DNA of 37,685 nt from Candidatus Sulfopaludibacter sp. (lineage in GTDB: Bacteria; Acidobacteriota; Terriglobia; Bryobacterales; Bryobacteraceae), in NCBI GenBank assembly GCA_031292755.1, contig JARLGM010000053.1:1-37685 (forward strand), in the 5' to 3' direction. Every line of letters begins with the position of its first letter. The stretch's first letter is position 1. Made by a program: the position numbers and the translations under genes. Below the pieces are notes generated by a model that saw only the letters and a program-made list of their open reading frames with translations, had not been told where the DNA came from and did no database searches. Shown one piece after another: positions 25,684 through 33,978 of this stretch.

Positions 25684-26778
25684 ATGACCAACCAAATTGC
25701 GCTCAGATTAACAATCGCAAGAAAAGTTGTCGTAGTAATTGCCGGAGCGGGGGTTCTAGCATCCATACCCGGCATCGTCGGCATCACCAATGCACTTGCT
25801 GTTCAGCCTCAATCACCTCAGGCCGCCTCACGATCCGCGCATGCTACTATGCCAAGGTTCGAAGTGGCCTCCGTCAAGCCGTGCAAGGTCGAGGACGACA
25901 CGGGTAGGGGTAGCAAGGGCGGAGGGGGCGGCAGAATCCGATGGGATCCCGGACGGTTGGAAGAAGAATGCCAGACCGCGTTTAATCTTATCCGGGACGC
26001 ATATCTTGCGTACCCGGACGGTAAACCATGGCGCGTCGCCGCGCTGGGCGATGCCGGCTTAAACGAACCCGGACAGGTCGCCTGTACGGGATGCGGAGGC
26101 GGCCTTCCCCCGGTCTCCGACAGGCAGTTCCGTCAGCCGATCCAGGGAAGCCCGGTCTGGCTGAGGTCCGATCGATACACGATCGACGCGAAGGCCGAAG
26201 GACCAGAAAGCATCGCAATGATGCGTGGACCTATGATGCAGGCCCTTCTCGAAGAGAGGTTTAAGCTGAAGATCCATCGCGAGAACAGAGAGATTCCGGT
26301 TTATGAGATGACTCTCGTCAAGGGCAGCACTAAGCTTCGGCCAGCGAAGGAAGGCAGTTGCATTCCTGCCGACCGCTGGGAGCCGACGTCCCAACCGTCG
26401 CGGGAGCACCCGATGCCCTCCGGGTCCCCCGTAGGTTGCGGCGTTCCCTCCGCGTCCGCGAGTGGACTCGACTTCAACGGTACAACCATCGCAAACCTTT
26501 GCAGGCTGCTATCTGGTTGGGCCGACCGGGATGTCATCGACAAAACGGGGCTTGCGGGAATGTTCGATTTTCATTTCGATATTCCACCAAGGGAGCCAAC
26601 GGAGGACGGTGTCTCCGGGCAAAGTGCTCCAGGACCACGGAGGCCCGCGGCTGACAGTGCGGCGATGTTCACTGCGACGATGCAAATGTTAGGGAAACTC
26701 GGATTGAAGTTCGTGCCTGCCAAGGGGCTCGGCCAATTCCTCGTCATCGACCACGTGGAGCGGCCGTCCGGCAACTAG
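25684..26778 (+). CDS. TIGR03435-family secreted/anchored protein
   Basis: The protein has 364 residues. Residues 10-40 form a Lys/Arg-flanked hydrophobic segment (ARKVVVVIAGAGVLASIPG) that would act as signal or anchor. The family signature RFEVASVKPCK follows at about 58, and downstream come LRSDRYTIDAKAEG, MMQALLEERFKLKIHRENRE, VYEMTLVKG, a Cys-containing loop, DKTGLAGMFDFHFDI and a C-terminal LGLKFVPAKG--LGQFLVIDHVE. These blocks define the Solibacter-rich TIGR03435 family; function is unknown. Extra Cys pairs (CTGCGGG and others) are unusual. The N-terminus copies the linker that joins M56 peptidase to TIGR03435 in fusion proteins, so this may be a split-off half. Confidence 0.85.
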   Translation: MTNQIALRLTIARKVVVVIAGAGVLASIPGIVGITNALAVQPQSPQAASRSAHATMPRFEVASVKPCKVEDDTGRGSKGGGGGRIRWDPGRLEEECQTAFNLIRDAYLAYPDGKPWRVAALGDAGLNEPGQVACTGCGGGLPPVSDRQFRQPIQGSPVWLRSDRYTIDAKAEGPESIAMMRGPMMQALLEERFKLKIHRENREIPVYEMTLVKGSTKLRPAKEGSCIPADRWEPTSQPSREHPMPSGSPVGCGVPSASASGLDFNGTTIANLCRLLSGWADRDVIDKTGLAGMFDFHFDIPPREPTEDGVSGQSAPGPRRPAADSAAMFTATMQMLGKLGLKFVPAKGLGQFLVIDHVERPSGN

Positions 26779-26989
26779 TGGGTGTTTAGCATACCGGACC
26801 TCGCATGTGTTCGGCCAATGGCGTTACCGGAAACGGCGGAGCGCCACCCATTTCATTATGACGGTATCTCGGCCTGCGGCCCGGCCGTTGTGGCCCGGCC
26901 GCTGCGTGCTAAGCAGCCCCTGGTCGCCCGGGCGTTTACCTATGTTTCGGCTTCGGGAGGAATCGCGCCATTTGGAAGTTTGCACTGGC
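26779..26989. other. Unassigned stretch left of the transposase relic
   Basis: About 210 bases between the TIGR03435 stop and the first recognisable transposase codons. Several frames are open, but none is recognised; weak likeness to the N-terminal part of ISL3 transposases is possible. No terminal inverted repeat was found here. Confidence 0.35.
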
Positions 26990-27542
26990 TTCCCCGCGGG
27001 GATCGTTGCATGCGTCCCCGGCCACAAGTATCTGACGCTCGTTTATCAGATCGATCTCGGTGTCACCCGCCTGCTTTGGGTGGGCCGTGAAAGAACCATT
27101 GAGGCCTTTCAGGGATTCTTCGCTGTCATCGGCGACGAACTGGCTTCGAAGATCGTGCCGGCGAAGCGCGCCGCATAGCCAGCGAGGGTGGCGTCCCCCT
27201 GCTGAAGAAGTCGCGCTGGCTGCTGCTCAAACGCGAAGAAAATCTGAAAACGGAACAGCGCTTCCGGTTACGCGATCTGCTCCGCTACAACCTGAAGACC
27301 GTTCGTGCTCACCTTCTGAAGGAAGCATTTCAGCAACTCTGGGATTACAACTCCCCGGCATGGGCCGGAAAGTTCCTCGATGACTGGTGCCGGCAGGTCA
27401 TGCGCTCGCGCATCGAGCATGAAGAAGATCGCCCGGTCGCTGCGGCAGCACCGGTTTCCGCGCCCTCCGATGTCTCGAACTTGCGCTCTATCACTCACTT
27501 GGCAAATTACCCGAGCCTGAATCGACCAACGATTTCTTCTGA
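26990..27542 (+). pseudogene. ISL3-type transposase remnant with two internal deletions
   Basis: Three blocks in different frames keep family order. Block 1 (to about 27156) encodes GHKYLTLVYQID...RLLWVGRERTIEAFQGFF and ends at ELASKIV. Block 2 (about 27157-27418) encodes GEARRIASEGGVPLLKK, then SRWLLLKREENL, LRDLLRYNLKTVRAHLLKE and SPAWAGKFLDDWC. After RIE the frame shifts; MKKIARSLRQHR follows, then RALRCLELALYHSLGKLPEPE and STNDFF with a stop at 27540-27542. Missing are the segment with the catalytic Asp and DRFH region between blocks 1 and 2, and the SSGVVEGLNNKAK region before RALRCLEL. The copy is therefore dead. The left edge is uncertain, and terminal repeats were not found. Confidence 0.8.
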
Positions 27543-27554
27543 CGAACCTAACTT

Positions 27555-28511
27555 CTAAGGGCTCCAAAGCTGCTCGACGCTGCGCGTGCTGCCATTGATA
27601 TAGCAGTTGAATGCGGTGCCATTGAAGATCAAGCGGCGGCGGGGTACGACCGATCCATCCTGATTCCAGCTCGATATCATGGCCGAGGTTTCCATGTACC
27701 AGCGGCCCGTGGCAGCCGCCGACGCGATTACGGGACGGTCGGATTGGGAAATCCCACCGTAATTATCGATGGTGAAGATCTTGCGCTCGGGCAAGCCGGT
27801 GTGCGAGTCGATCCAGAATCCGAGCTTGTCGTTGTAGATGTAGAGCGTTCGATCGTCTATTTTCGCGGCGATGAGGTCATTGGCGAAGTGCGCGCTCCAT
27901 AGGATGTGATTGTCGCTCTTCCGCACGAGATATACCGTGCTCGGAAAGGGCGGATTGCGGAAATCGATTGCCGCTACGAGGGCCGACCGGGCATCGCTGG
28001 TAACGAGCGTGGCAGGACCAACGCCCGGAAGATCGTATACGAAGCTTGCCGGCGGTTGGGCGCCCGCGAAACTGCCGCAGGACGCGGGGAGTAGAAGGCT
28101 GGTCCGCTGGGATGCCGGATAGATGGCATAGGTCAGGATGAATGACAGGGCCGCTAATGCGAATACCGCTCCGGCGGCGCGCAGGAAAACGGGAGTCTTA
28201 TTCGTGTACGCCTTGAGTGCCGCTATGGTTGCTCCAATTAGCGGAGCGGCGATGAAAATCAGGGCTGCGAAGGGGAAGAAGAGGGATCCCGGCTCTCGCA
28301 AAACGACTATGTACGCGGCGCCCAGAACCAGGATCAAGAATGCGCCGATTGCGATGCCGAATCTTGCAGAGTGTTTCACCGGGTCGAAACGAGCATACCA
28401 TGGGCGCCCGCCGGAACTATCGAACCAGTGCTCTAGCGCCGTGTCCAAGAATTTACTGGACAGGTCGAGTCCTGGATTTCGCCCAAAAGATCCGCGTTCA
28501 TCCTCGGCCAA
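27555..28511 (-). CDS. Membrane-anchored protein of unknown function
   Basis: The protein has 318 residues. A polar N-terminus (1-50) precedes three hydrophobic helices (about 51-71, 77-98, 109-131). The remaining 185 residues form a beta-rich domain, likely outside the membrane, with repeated short strands (TVYLVRKSDNHILWSAHF, RTLYIYNDKLGFWIDSHTG) that look like partial propeller blades. The start is the first available TTG at 28511, with no ribosome site; a GTG at codon 45 is another choice. The stop lies 13 bases after the transposase relic. It is divergent from the GxxExxY gene across 44 bases. Not recognised. Confidence 0.6.
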   Translation of the reverse strand: MAEDERGSFGRNPGLDLSSKFLDTALEHWFDSSGGRPWYARFDPVKHSARFGIAIGAFLILVLGAAYIVVLREPGSLFFPFAALIFIAAPLIGATIAALKAYTNKTPVFLRAAGAVFALAALSFILTYAIYPASQRTSLLLPASCGSFAGAQPPASFVYDLPGVGPATLVTSDARSALVAAIDFRNPPFPSTVYLVRKSDNHILWSAHFANDLIAAKIDDRTLYIYNDKLGFWIDSHTGLPERKIFTIDNYGGISQSDRPVIASAAATGRWYMETSAMISSWNQDGSVVPRRRLIFNGTAFNCYINGSTRSVEQLWSP

Positions 28512-28555
28512 TATAGTTTTTTGGGATTTCTGCCGAATAACAATATAGGCCGCAG

Positions 28556-28963
28556 ATGAACGCAGATAGCACAGACCTGAATGTTTTAAGCGAGAAGGTG
28601 CTTGGCGCCGTGTTCGAAGTCTCCAACACGCTTGGCGCCGGATTCCTCGAGAAAGTATACCGGCGCGCTTTGCTCAGAGAACTCAGCCTCCGTGGCATCC
28701 GGGCCACCGCCGAAGCTTCTTTTGCCGTCACGTACAAGAGCTACGCGGTGGGAGAGTATTTTGCCGATCTCCTCGTCGAAAACGTGCTGGTGGTGGAGTT
28801 GAAATGTGTCGAACGCCTCGCCCACGAACACACGGCGCAATGTCTTAACTATCTTTGCGCCTCCGGTCTGACTCTCTGTCTTCTCGTGAATTTCCAGAAG
28901 CCTAAAGTCGAGTGGCGGCGTATCGTCCTTGGGTTTCAGGTAGCCACGTCTGCGGCAGGTTGA
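28556..28963 (+). CDS. GxxExxY-family protein (PD-(D/E)XK nuclease-like)
   Basis: The protein has 135 residues. The naming motif is G29-F-L-E32-K-V-Y35 within TLGAGFLEKVYRRAL. It is followed by YFADLLVENVLVVELKCVERL, whose D71 and E81-x-K83 match the D-ExK core of PD-(D/E)XK nucleases, and by a helical AHTAQCLNYL-like segment (here HEHTAQCLNYLCASG). The family is widespread, mobile and of unknown function; members also occur as insertions in rRNA genes. The start lies in CCGCAGATGAACGCAGATAG, a repeat-like stretch that often precedes such genes. There is no ribosome site. The final residues FQVATSAAG differ from the family's usual end and may derive from neighbouring DNA. Confidence 0.85.
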   Translation: MNADSTDLNVLSEKVLGAVFEVSNTLGAGFLEKVYRRALLRELSLRGIRATAEASFAVTYKSYAVGEYFADLLVENVLVVELKCVERLAHEHTAQCLNYLCASGLTLCLLVNFQKPKVEWRRIVLGFQVATSAAG

Positions 28964-29012
28964 CTCGATGACAGGGGCGACGATAGGTTATTCCTGGTGA
29001 GGATGAAATCGA

Positions 29013-29027
29013 CTTCCCGCCGGGAAG
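29013..29027. other. Small perfect hairpin CTTCCC-GCC-GGGAAG
   Basis: A six-base stem with a three-base loop lies between the GxxExxY gene and the 198-residue gene. There is no following T-run, so it is unlikely to be an intrinsic terminator; it might be a protein-binding or attenuation site, or chance in GC-rich DNA. Nothing further can be said. Confidence 0.25.
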
Positions 29028-29057
29028 GGTGAGCGAAGCAGTGGCGACGGAGGAAAC

Positions 29058-29654
29058 ATGATATCGAGGAACGACGGGGTCATCGGGGTATCGGATCACG
29101 GCGGTTGGGCGGTGCTGGTGACGGTGGCGGGCGACGGGACGCTCCTCGACCGCCGCCGGGTGGAACTGGTGGACGAGGATCTGCCGAAGATTCCACACCA
29201 CAGCGAAGGGCAGGGGCTGCCGCTCCATGAGGCAGTGGCGCTGGTGGAGCGCGTGCGGGAGTCGGCGGAACGGCACGCGAAGCTTGGCCTGGAGGCCGTC
29301 GCGATGACGGTGCCCTGGCGCATCCTCGGCGTCGCGCTGCGGCAGTGCCCGGCGCTGCCACCGACCATTGCCGAGCGGATCAAGGACTACCGGGCGCAGA
29401 ACGTGGCCGACTGGGTGATGTACCGCAAGGCGCTAGCCGCCGCGGCCGAGGCGCGCGGTTGGGCCGTCTTCTGGTACGACGCGAAGAAGGTGTTTGAGGC
29501 GGCGAGCGAGGCGCTGCGCATCGAGAACCTGGATGCCCACTTTCTCGAGATGAGGAGGTCCATCGGGCCACCCTGGGGCAAGGATCACAAGGTCGCGATG
29601 GCAGCGGCGATGGTCGCGGCTAAGGCCGCGTCTTGTTACCATCACAGCAGATGA
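29058..29654 (+). CDS. Hypothetical protein, possibly RNase H-fold (actin-like) N-terminus
   Basis: The protein has 198 residues. The opening VIGVSDHGGWAVLVTVAGDGTLLDRRRVELVD looks like the beta-hairpin start of RNase H/actin-like folds, with the first Asp placed as a metal ligand. LPKIPHHSEGQGLP, LVERVRESAERHAKLGLEAVAM, a central VPWRILGVALRQ and a closing GKDHKVAMAAAMVAAKA follow. I recognise the opening as a recurrent uncharacterised family but know no function. The ribosome site GGAGG is strong. A ten-codon frame from GTG 29029 ends in a TGA overlapping this ATG. The stop overlaps the next gene (ATGA). Base composition is very GC-rich. Confidence 0.65.
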   Translation: MISRNDGVIGVSDHGGWAVLVTVAGDGTLLDRRRVELVDEDLPKIPHHSEGQGLPLHEAVALVERVRESAERHAKLGLEAVAMTVPWRILGVALRQCPALPPTIAERIKDYRAQNVADWVMYRKALAAAAEARGWAVFWYDAKKVFEAASEALRIENLDAHFLEMRRSIGPPWGKDHKVAMAAAMVAAKAASCYHHSR

Positions 29655-30565
29655 AGTTTCTGAAAGTCTGCTGGATCCCAATGATTTTGTGCCTGGGCGC
29701 TGCCTACGGCCAAACGTTTGAAGTTGCGTCCGTGAAGCCTGCCGGGGCGCTGGACCCGAGGAAGATCATGTCGGGAGAGCAACGCATCGGCAAGAAGGTG
29801 GACAAGGCGCGGGTGGAATACCATTCGGTGGCTCTGGGAGAGCTGATCGCGGAAGCTTATAAGGTCAAGTCGTTTCAAGTGGTGGGTCCGGATTGGATGC
29901 AGGGCATGAGCGCTCCGCGGTTCGACATTCAGGCCAAAATGCCTGATGGAGCCACCGAAGACCAGATTCCCCAGATGCTGCAAGCCCTGCTGGCCGAGCG
30001 GTTCGGGCTGAAGGTCCACAAGGACAACAAGGAGCGGAATGTCTACGAGCTGGTGGTGGCCAAAACCGGGCTCAAGATGAAACCGTCCGAGGCCCTTCCC
30101 ACTACGCCGGAGGAGCCCACGGAGGGCATCAAGGTGAGCGGCAACATGCAGGATGGTAAAGGGGTCACGGTGAAGGGCGGTCCCGAGGGCGGCACCACCC
30201 GGGTAGCGCCGATGCCGGACGGGAAGGGTATGCACATCGAACTGAGCCGGCTGCCCATAGACCGCCTGGTGGAAATGCTGAGCCGCATGGTAGACCGTCC
30301 GGTAGTGGATCTGACCGGCCTGAAGGGCGATTATCAGGTGGCTCTGGATCTTCCGATGGCCGCCATGATGGCGATGGCCGGAGCGATGGGCGCCGGTCCC
30401 GGGCCGGGCGGCAGGGGCGATGGCAATAACATGGCGGAGGCATCCGACCCGGGCACTTCGATTTTCGACTCGGTGCAAAAGATGGGGTTGAAACTGGAGC
30501 CGCACAAAGGGCCGCTGGAAACCATCGTGGTGGACCACCTGGAAAAGACACCGACGGAGAACTGA
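29651..30565 (+). CDS. TIGR03435-family secreted protein
   Basis: From ATG 29651 (overlapping the previous stop as ATGA) the protein has 304 residues. The signal peptide MKFLKVCWIPMILCLGAAYG precedes TFEVASVKPAG, placing the family signature right at the mature N-terminus. Further blocks: YHSVALGELIAEAYKVKSFQ, PRFDIQAKMP, MLQALLAERFGLKVHKDNKE, VYELVVAKTGLKM, VDRPVVDLTGLKGDYQVAL and LGLKLEPHKGPLETIVVDHLE-like (here MGLKLEPHKGPLE). A Gly/Met-rich loop (MAAMMAMAGAMGAGPGPGG split across about 245-265) is probably disordered. Function is unknown. Unlike the copy at 25684, it has a normal signal peptide and looks complete. The next gene starts one base after its stop. Confidence 0.88.
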   Translation: MKFLKVCWIPMILCLGAAYGQTFEVASVKPAGALDPRKIMSGEQRIGKKVDKARVEYHSVALGELIAEAYKVKSFQVVGPDWMQGMSAPRFDIQAKMPDGATEDQIPQMLQALLAERFGLKVHKDNKERNVYELVVAKTGLKMKPSEALPTTPEEPTEGIKVSGNMQDGKGVTVKGGPEGGTTRVAPMPDGKGMHIELSRLPIDRLVEMLSRMVDRPVVDLTGLKGDYQVALDLPMAAMMAMAGAMGAGPGPGGRGDGNNMAEASDPGTSIFDSVQKMGLKLEPHKGPLETIVVDHLEKTPTEN

Positions 30566-30566
30566 C

Positions 30567-31358
30567 GTGGCCTCCAGACCGCTGGCTCTGATTACTGGCG
30601 CATCGGCCGGGATTGGCGCCGCCTTCGCCCGCACCCTGGCGGCGCGCGGATACGACGAGATTCTGGTGGCCCGGCGACGGGACCGGCTGGAAGCTCTGGC
30701 GTCCGAACTGGCCCGGGCACATGGCGTCCATGCCGACGTGATATCCGCCGACCTGACGGATCCCGAGCAACTGCGGCGCGTGGACGCGCGCGTGCGGTCC
30801 TCACCGATTCCCGACCTGCTGATCAACAACGCCGGGTTTGGCATTCCCGGCCGTTTCTGGGAGACCGATGTGGAGGCGCAGGATCGGCTGCACCAACTGC
30901 ACATCGTGGCCGCCATGCGGCTCACCCATGCGGCCCTGGCGGTAATGGTTCCGCGCGGCGGCGGGGCGGTGATCAACGTCTCATCGGTGGCGGCCTTTTT
31001 CCCCAGCCCTGGAAGCGCCACTTACGCCGCGAGCAAGTGCTGGATGAATCGCTTTACGGAAGGGCTGTACATGGAGTTGGGGCGGATGCGGTCGCCGGTG
31101 CGCATCCAGGCGCTTTGCCCGGGATTCACGTACACGGAATTTCACGATGTGGCGGGGATCGATCGCGCCACCGTTCCCGCCTCGCTGTGGACACCGGCTG
31201 AAGAGGTGGTGCGGGCCTCGCTGGAGGGACTGGAACGGAACCGGCTTTTCGTGATTCCGGGCTGGCGCTACCAGCTGCTGGTGCGGGCGGCGAGCCTTTT
31301 GCCCGCCGCCCTGATTCGTAGCGGCGCCATCTACGTAGCGCGCCGGCGGAAGCTATAA
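30567..31358 (+). CDS. Short-chain dehydrogenase/reductase (SDR)
   Basis: The protein has 263 residues, the classical SDR length. The nucleotide-binding motif TGASAGIG is at 10-17, NNAG at 87-90, the catalytic Ser in INVSS at about 139-140, and YAASK with Y153 and K157. An Arg-rich stretch (ARRRDR, 35-40) after the second strand suggests NADP preference. The end is hydrophobic (LLVRAASLLPAALI), hinting at membrane contact, as in DltE/YqjQ-type SDRs. The start is GTG with GGAG 7-8 bases upstream, one base after the TIGR03435 stop. Its substrate is unknown. The 3' end overlaps that of the convergent DUF2339 gene by 6 bases. Confidence 0.92.
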   Translation: MASRPLALITGASAGIGAAFARTLAARGYDEILVARRRDRLEALASELARAHGVHADVISADLTDPEQLRRVDARVRSSPIPDLLINNAGFGIPGRFWETDVEAQDRLHQLHIVAAMRLTHAALAVMVPRGGGAVINVSSVAAFFPSPGSATYAASKCWMNRFTEGLYMELGRMRSPVRIQALCPGFTYTEFHDVAGIDRATVPASLWTPAEEVVRASLEGLERNRLFVIPGWRYQLLVRAASLLPAALIRSGAIYVARRRKL

Positions 31359-33953
31359 ATACCGCTCCACGTACTCGCGGAAGCGCGTGTAGATCCACGA
31401 AACGCCCAGGAGAATCAGACCCAGGACGATGAGTGAGAAGATGCGCGGAAGGCCCACCAGGTGGCGCATGTCCCAGAGGAACAGCTTGAGCACGCAGACC
31501 ATCAAGAGGCTCATGCCGGAGAGACGCAGGACGCGCTCGCGCAAGGGGAACCCCGCCGCCAGCAGGGCCACGCCCTCGACGCCCCAGGCGATGGTCAGGA
31601 CGCTGGCCGAGCTTTCATACCACAGCAGCAGAGCGATGAGCGACGCCCCCAGCAGCGGGTAATACAATCGCGCGAAGCGTTCCCGCCGCGCTACGAACTG
31701 AGCCGCGAAGAAGCAGGCCGCAGCGACCGACGCCGCCACGACCGGCTCGGTATGTCTTTCGAAGTTGATACCCCAGCAGCGCAGGAAAACCAGCGCGGCC
31801 ACGCAGTACCCGTAAACGCGCATCACGGGGTCGTTCCAGATTACACCTGCCGCCGCCAATGCCAGCGACGCCACGGCCCAGAGCGGGACCGATCGCGATT
31901 CGGGCACGGCCAGCGAGAGGGCGTTCAACAGGAACAGCGTGCCCACCCCGAGCGCCGCGGCATAGACCTTGCGCTGGCGCACGCTCAAGGCGCGCGCGGC
32001 CATGGCGTATGCGAGCAGAGTGGCCGCCACCGGGATGAGGGCGTCGCCTTTCCCGGGAGGCACCAGATTGAAGGCCCACACCCGGAGGGCGCCCAACCCG
32101 GCGGCCACATACGAGTGGATCACAAAATCCTGGGGCAGCCGTAACAGCCCCAATTCCAGTAGCACGAGCGCCAATGCCATCCACGCGATGCCCAGGTAAT
32201 CGGATGGAACTACGCGCCACAGCAACGCGACTGCGGCGAGCGTCGCCACCACCGCGCCCGCATGAAGCGCGGAAAGGTGCTCGCGCGCCAGGAAGCGGTC
32301 TTGCCCACTGCGCGCGGCGCACACGGCCAGCGCATAGCTCACCGCCAGCGCGCCCCAAACGGATAAAGTATTCGATTCCACTTCCAGGGTGACGGCCGTC
32401 AGTCCGAGGAGGAACAGCAGGTAACCCTGGAGGCGGAGGTCGAACAGCTTGCGCCACCATCCCACGGCGAAGCTGCCGGCGGCCAGCGCCAGCCACTCCA
32501 GACTGCGATAGCGGTCCGGCGCTTCGTTGCCGATCACCAGTGCCAGCAATGCCGCGGCCACGTAGCCGAAGAACAGATCGGCAGCCTGCAAGGCGTAATT
32601 GGCATAGAACACCACGGCGTCCACCGCGGCGACCGATGTCCACTGGTGAGTGGGCAGGACGGTCATGTCCACCAGAAGCAAGCGGCCCACCTGCACGGCG
32701 AAGAGGCCGCTGGCCAGCCAGCGCAGATACCGGGCGCGGAGGCGCACGCCCGCCAGATAGACAAGTTCCGCCTCCACCAGGAGCGCGGGGGCGACCCACT
32801 GACGATCCAGCTTCTGGAAGATCGCGGCGGCGGCGAGTCCCGAGGCCAGGGTGGCGGCCATCTGCCATTTTCCGGAACGCCAGCGCAATACGGCGCTCGC
32901 CAGGTACGCGGCGGCAGTGGCGCCGAGCAGCATCCAGACAGTTTCGGGGGCGTCCGCATTCCACTTCATGAGCGAAAGGCCCAGGAAGCCCGCGGCATTC
33001 AGGGGCAGCAGCCAGGCCTCGGGATGCAGGATGTCGAAGGCTTCGAACACCAGCCAGAAGATGGCGAACAGGGTCTGCGCCTGGAGTAGCGGCGTGCCGT
33101 GATCGCCGCGCAGCACAATGACGCTGTAGGTGGCGATCACGCCCAGGAGCGCGGTTCTGGTCCAGGCGAAGCGGTGCACGATGTAGAGCAGCGAGACCGC
33201 CAGGGGAATCAGCGCCACCACGGCGAGGGTGTTGGGCTCCGCGATGGCCAGGGTCCCGAAGGCGATGAAATAGGCGAGACCGGTGACGGTTTGCGAGCGA
33301 TAGCGCAGGGAATGGGCGATCATGCCGGTGGCGACCGCGATCAGCAGAACGGCGCCTAACACGGGATCGGGGACGACCAGAGCGCCCGGCACGGCATGCA
33401 TGGCGTAGACCGTGGTGTACAGGCCCGCCCAGCCGCCGCCCAACAGTCCGCGCGCGAAAATGCGATAGCGCTCGCGCGGCTCGAAGATGACGCCGGCGGC
33501 GAGCATGGCGAAACTCACGGCCAGGCTGATGGCTACCCGGCCGGCAGGGCCGATATGCGCGAACGAGAATTGCAGCAGCCACGCCAAGCCGCAGACCAGC
33601 ACGACGACGCCGGCCTTGTTGAACCAGTTGCCGCCCAGGGTGGATTCCCAATCGGTGTGAACCGGAGGCTGCGGGATGGTGGTTTCCAGCGGCGGCAGGT
33701 CCACGCGCGGCGGGGGAGTGTGGATGACGACGGGTTCCGGCCGCGGGGGTGGAGGAGTGACCACGGGAGCCGGCGGGGGTGGGACGACCGGCTCCGCGAG
33801 GACGATGGGCTGCGCCCAGGGCACCGCGGGCGGGCGGGCGATCTGCCGCTGCAACTCCGCGATCCGCTCCTCGATATCGTGGAAGCGGTTGTGCAGAACG
33901 ATCCAGCGAACCAGCAGGACGATGAGGATACACGCCAGGAGAAAGGTATCCAT
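31353..33953 (-). CDS. DUF2339 polytopic membrane protein
   Basis: The protein has 866 residues. An N-terminal helix (3-20) is followed by a short coiled coil (FHDIEERIAELQRQIA, 24-39) and a Pro-rich linker (about 41-98, many PPPP runs). The family entry TDWESTLGGNWFNKAGVVVLV (here split at 100-120) then leads into some twenty-odd hydrophobic helices to the C-terminus. DUF2339 proteins are inner-membrane proteins of unknown function, sometimes linked to envelope or polysaccharide traits. The ribosome site GGAGATTCC precedes ATG 33953. It lies 25 bases after the Aas-type stop, so it is probably co-transcribed with it. Confidence 0.88.
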   Translation of the reverse strand: MDTFLLACILIVLLVRWIVLHNRFHDIEERIAELQRQIARPPAVPWAQPIVLAEPVVPPPPAPVVTPPPPRPEPVVIHTPPPRVDLPPLETTIPQPPVHTDWESTLGGNWFNKAGVVVLVCGLAWLLQFSFAHIGPAGRVAISLAVSFAMLAAGVIFEPRERYRIFARGLLGGGWAGLYTTVYAMHAVPGALVVPDPVLGAVLLIAVATGMIAHSLRYRSQTVTGLAYFIAFGTLAIAEPNTLAVVALIPLAVSLLYIVHRFAWTRTALLGVIATYSVIVLRGDHGTPLLQAQTLFAIFWLVFEAFDILHPEAWLLPLNAAGFLGLSLMKWNADAPETVWMLLGATAAAYLASAVLRWRSGKWQMAATLASGLAAAAIFQKLDRQWVAPALLVEAELVYLAGVRLRARYLRWLASGLFAVQVGRLLLVDMTVLPTHQWTSVAAVDAVVFYANYALQAADLFFGYVAAALLALVIGNEAPDRYRSLEWLALAAGSFAVGWWRKLFDLRLQGYLLFLLGLTAVTLEVESNTLSVWGALAVSYALAVCAARSGQDRFLAREHLSALHAGAVVATLAAVALLWRVVPSDYLGIAWMALALVLLELGLLRLPQDFVIHSYVAAGLGALRVWAFNLVPPGKGDALIPVAATLLAYAMAARALSVRQRKVYAAALGVGTLFLLNALSLAVPESRSVPLWAVASLALAAAGVIWNDPVMRVYGYCVAALVFLRCWGINFERHTEPVVAASVAAACFFAAQFVARRERFARLYYPLLGASLIALLLWYESSASVLTIAWGVEGVALLAAGFPLRERVLRLSGMSLLMVCVLKLFLWDMRHLVGLPRIFSLIVLGLILLGVSWIYTRFREYVERYL

Positions 33954-33978
33954 AAAGGAATCTCCGTTTGACTTCAGA

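Noticed and set aside
29013..29027. Intrinsic terminator
   Set aside because: The stem is perfect but short and is followed by GGTGAGC, not a T-run.
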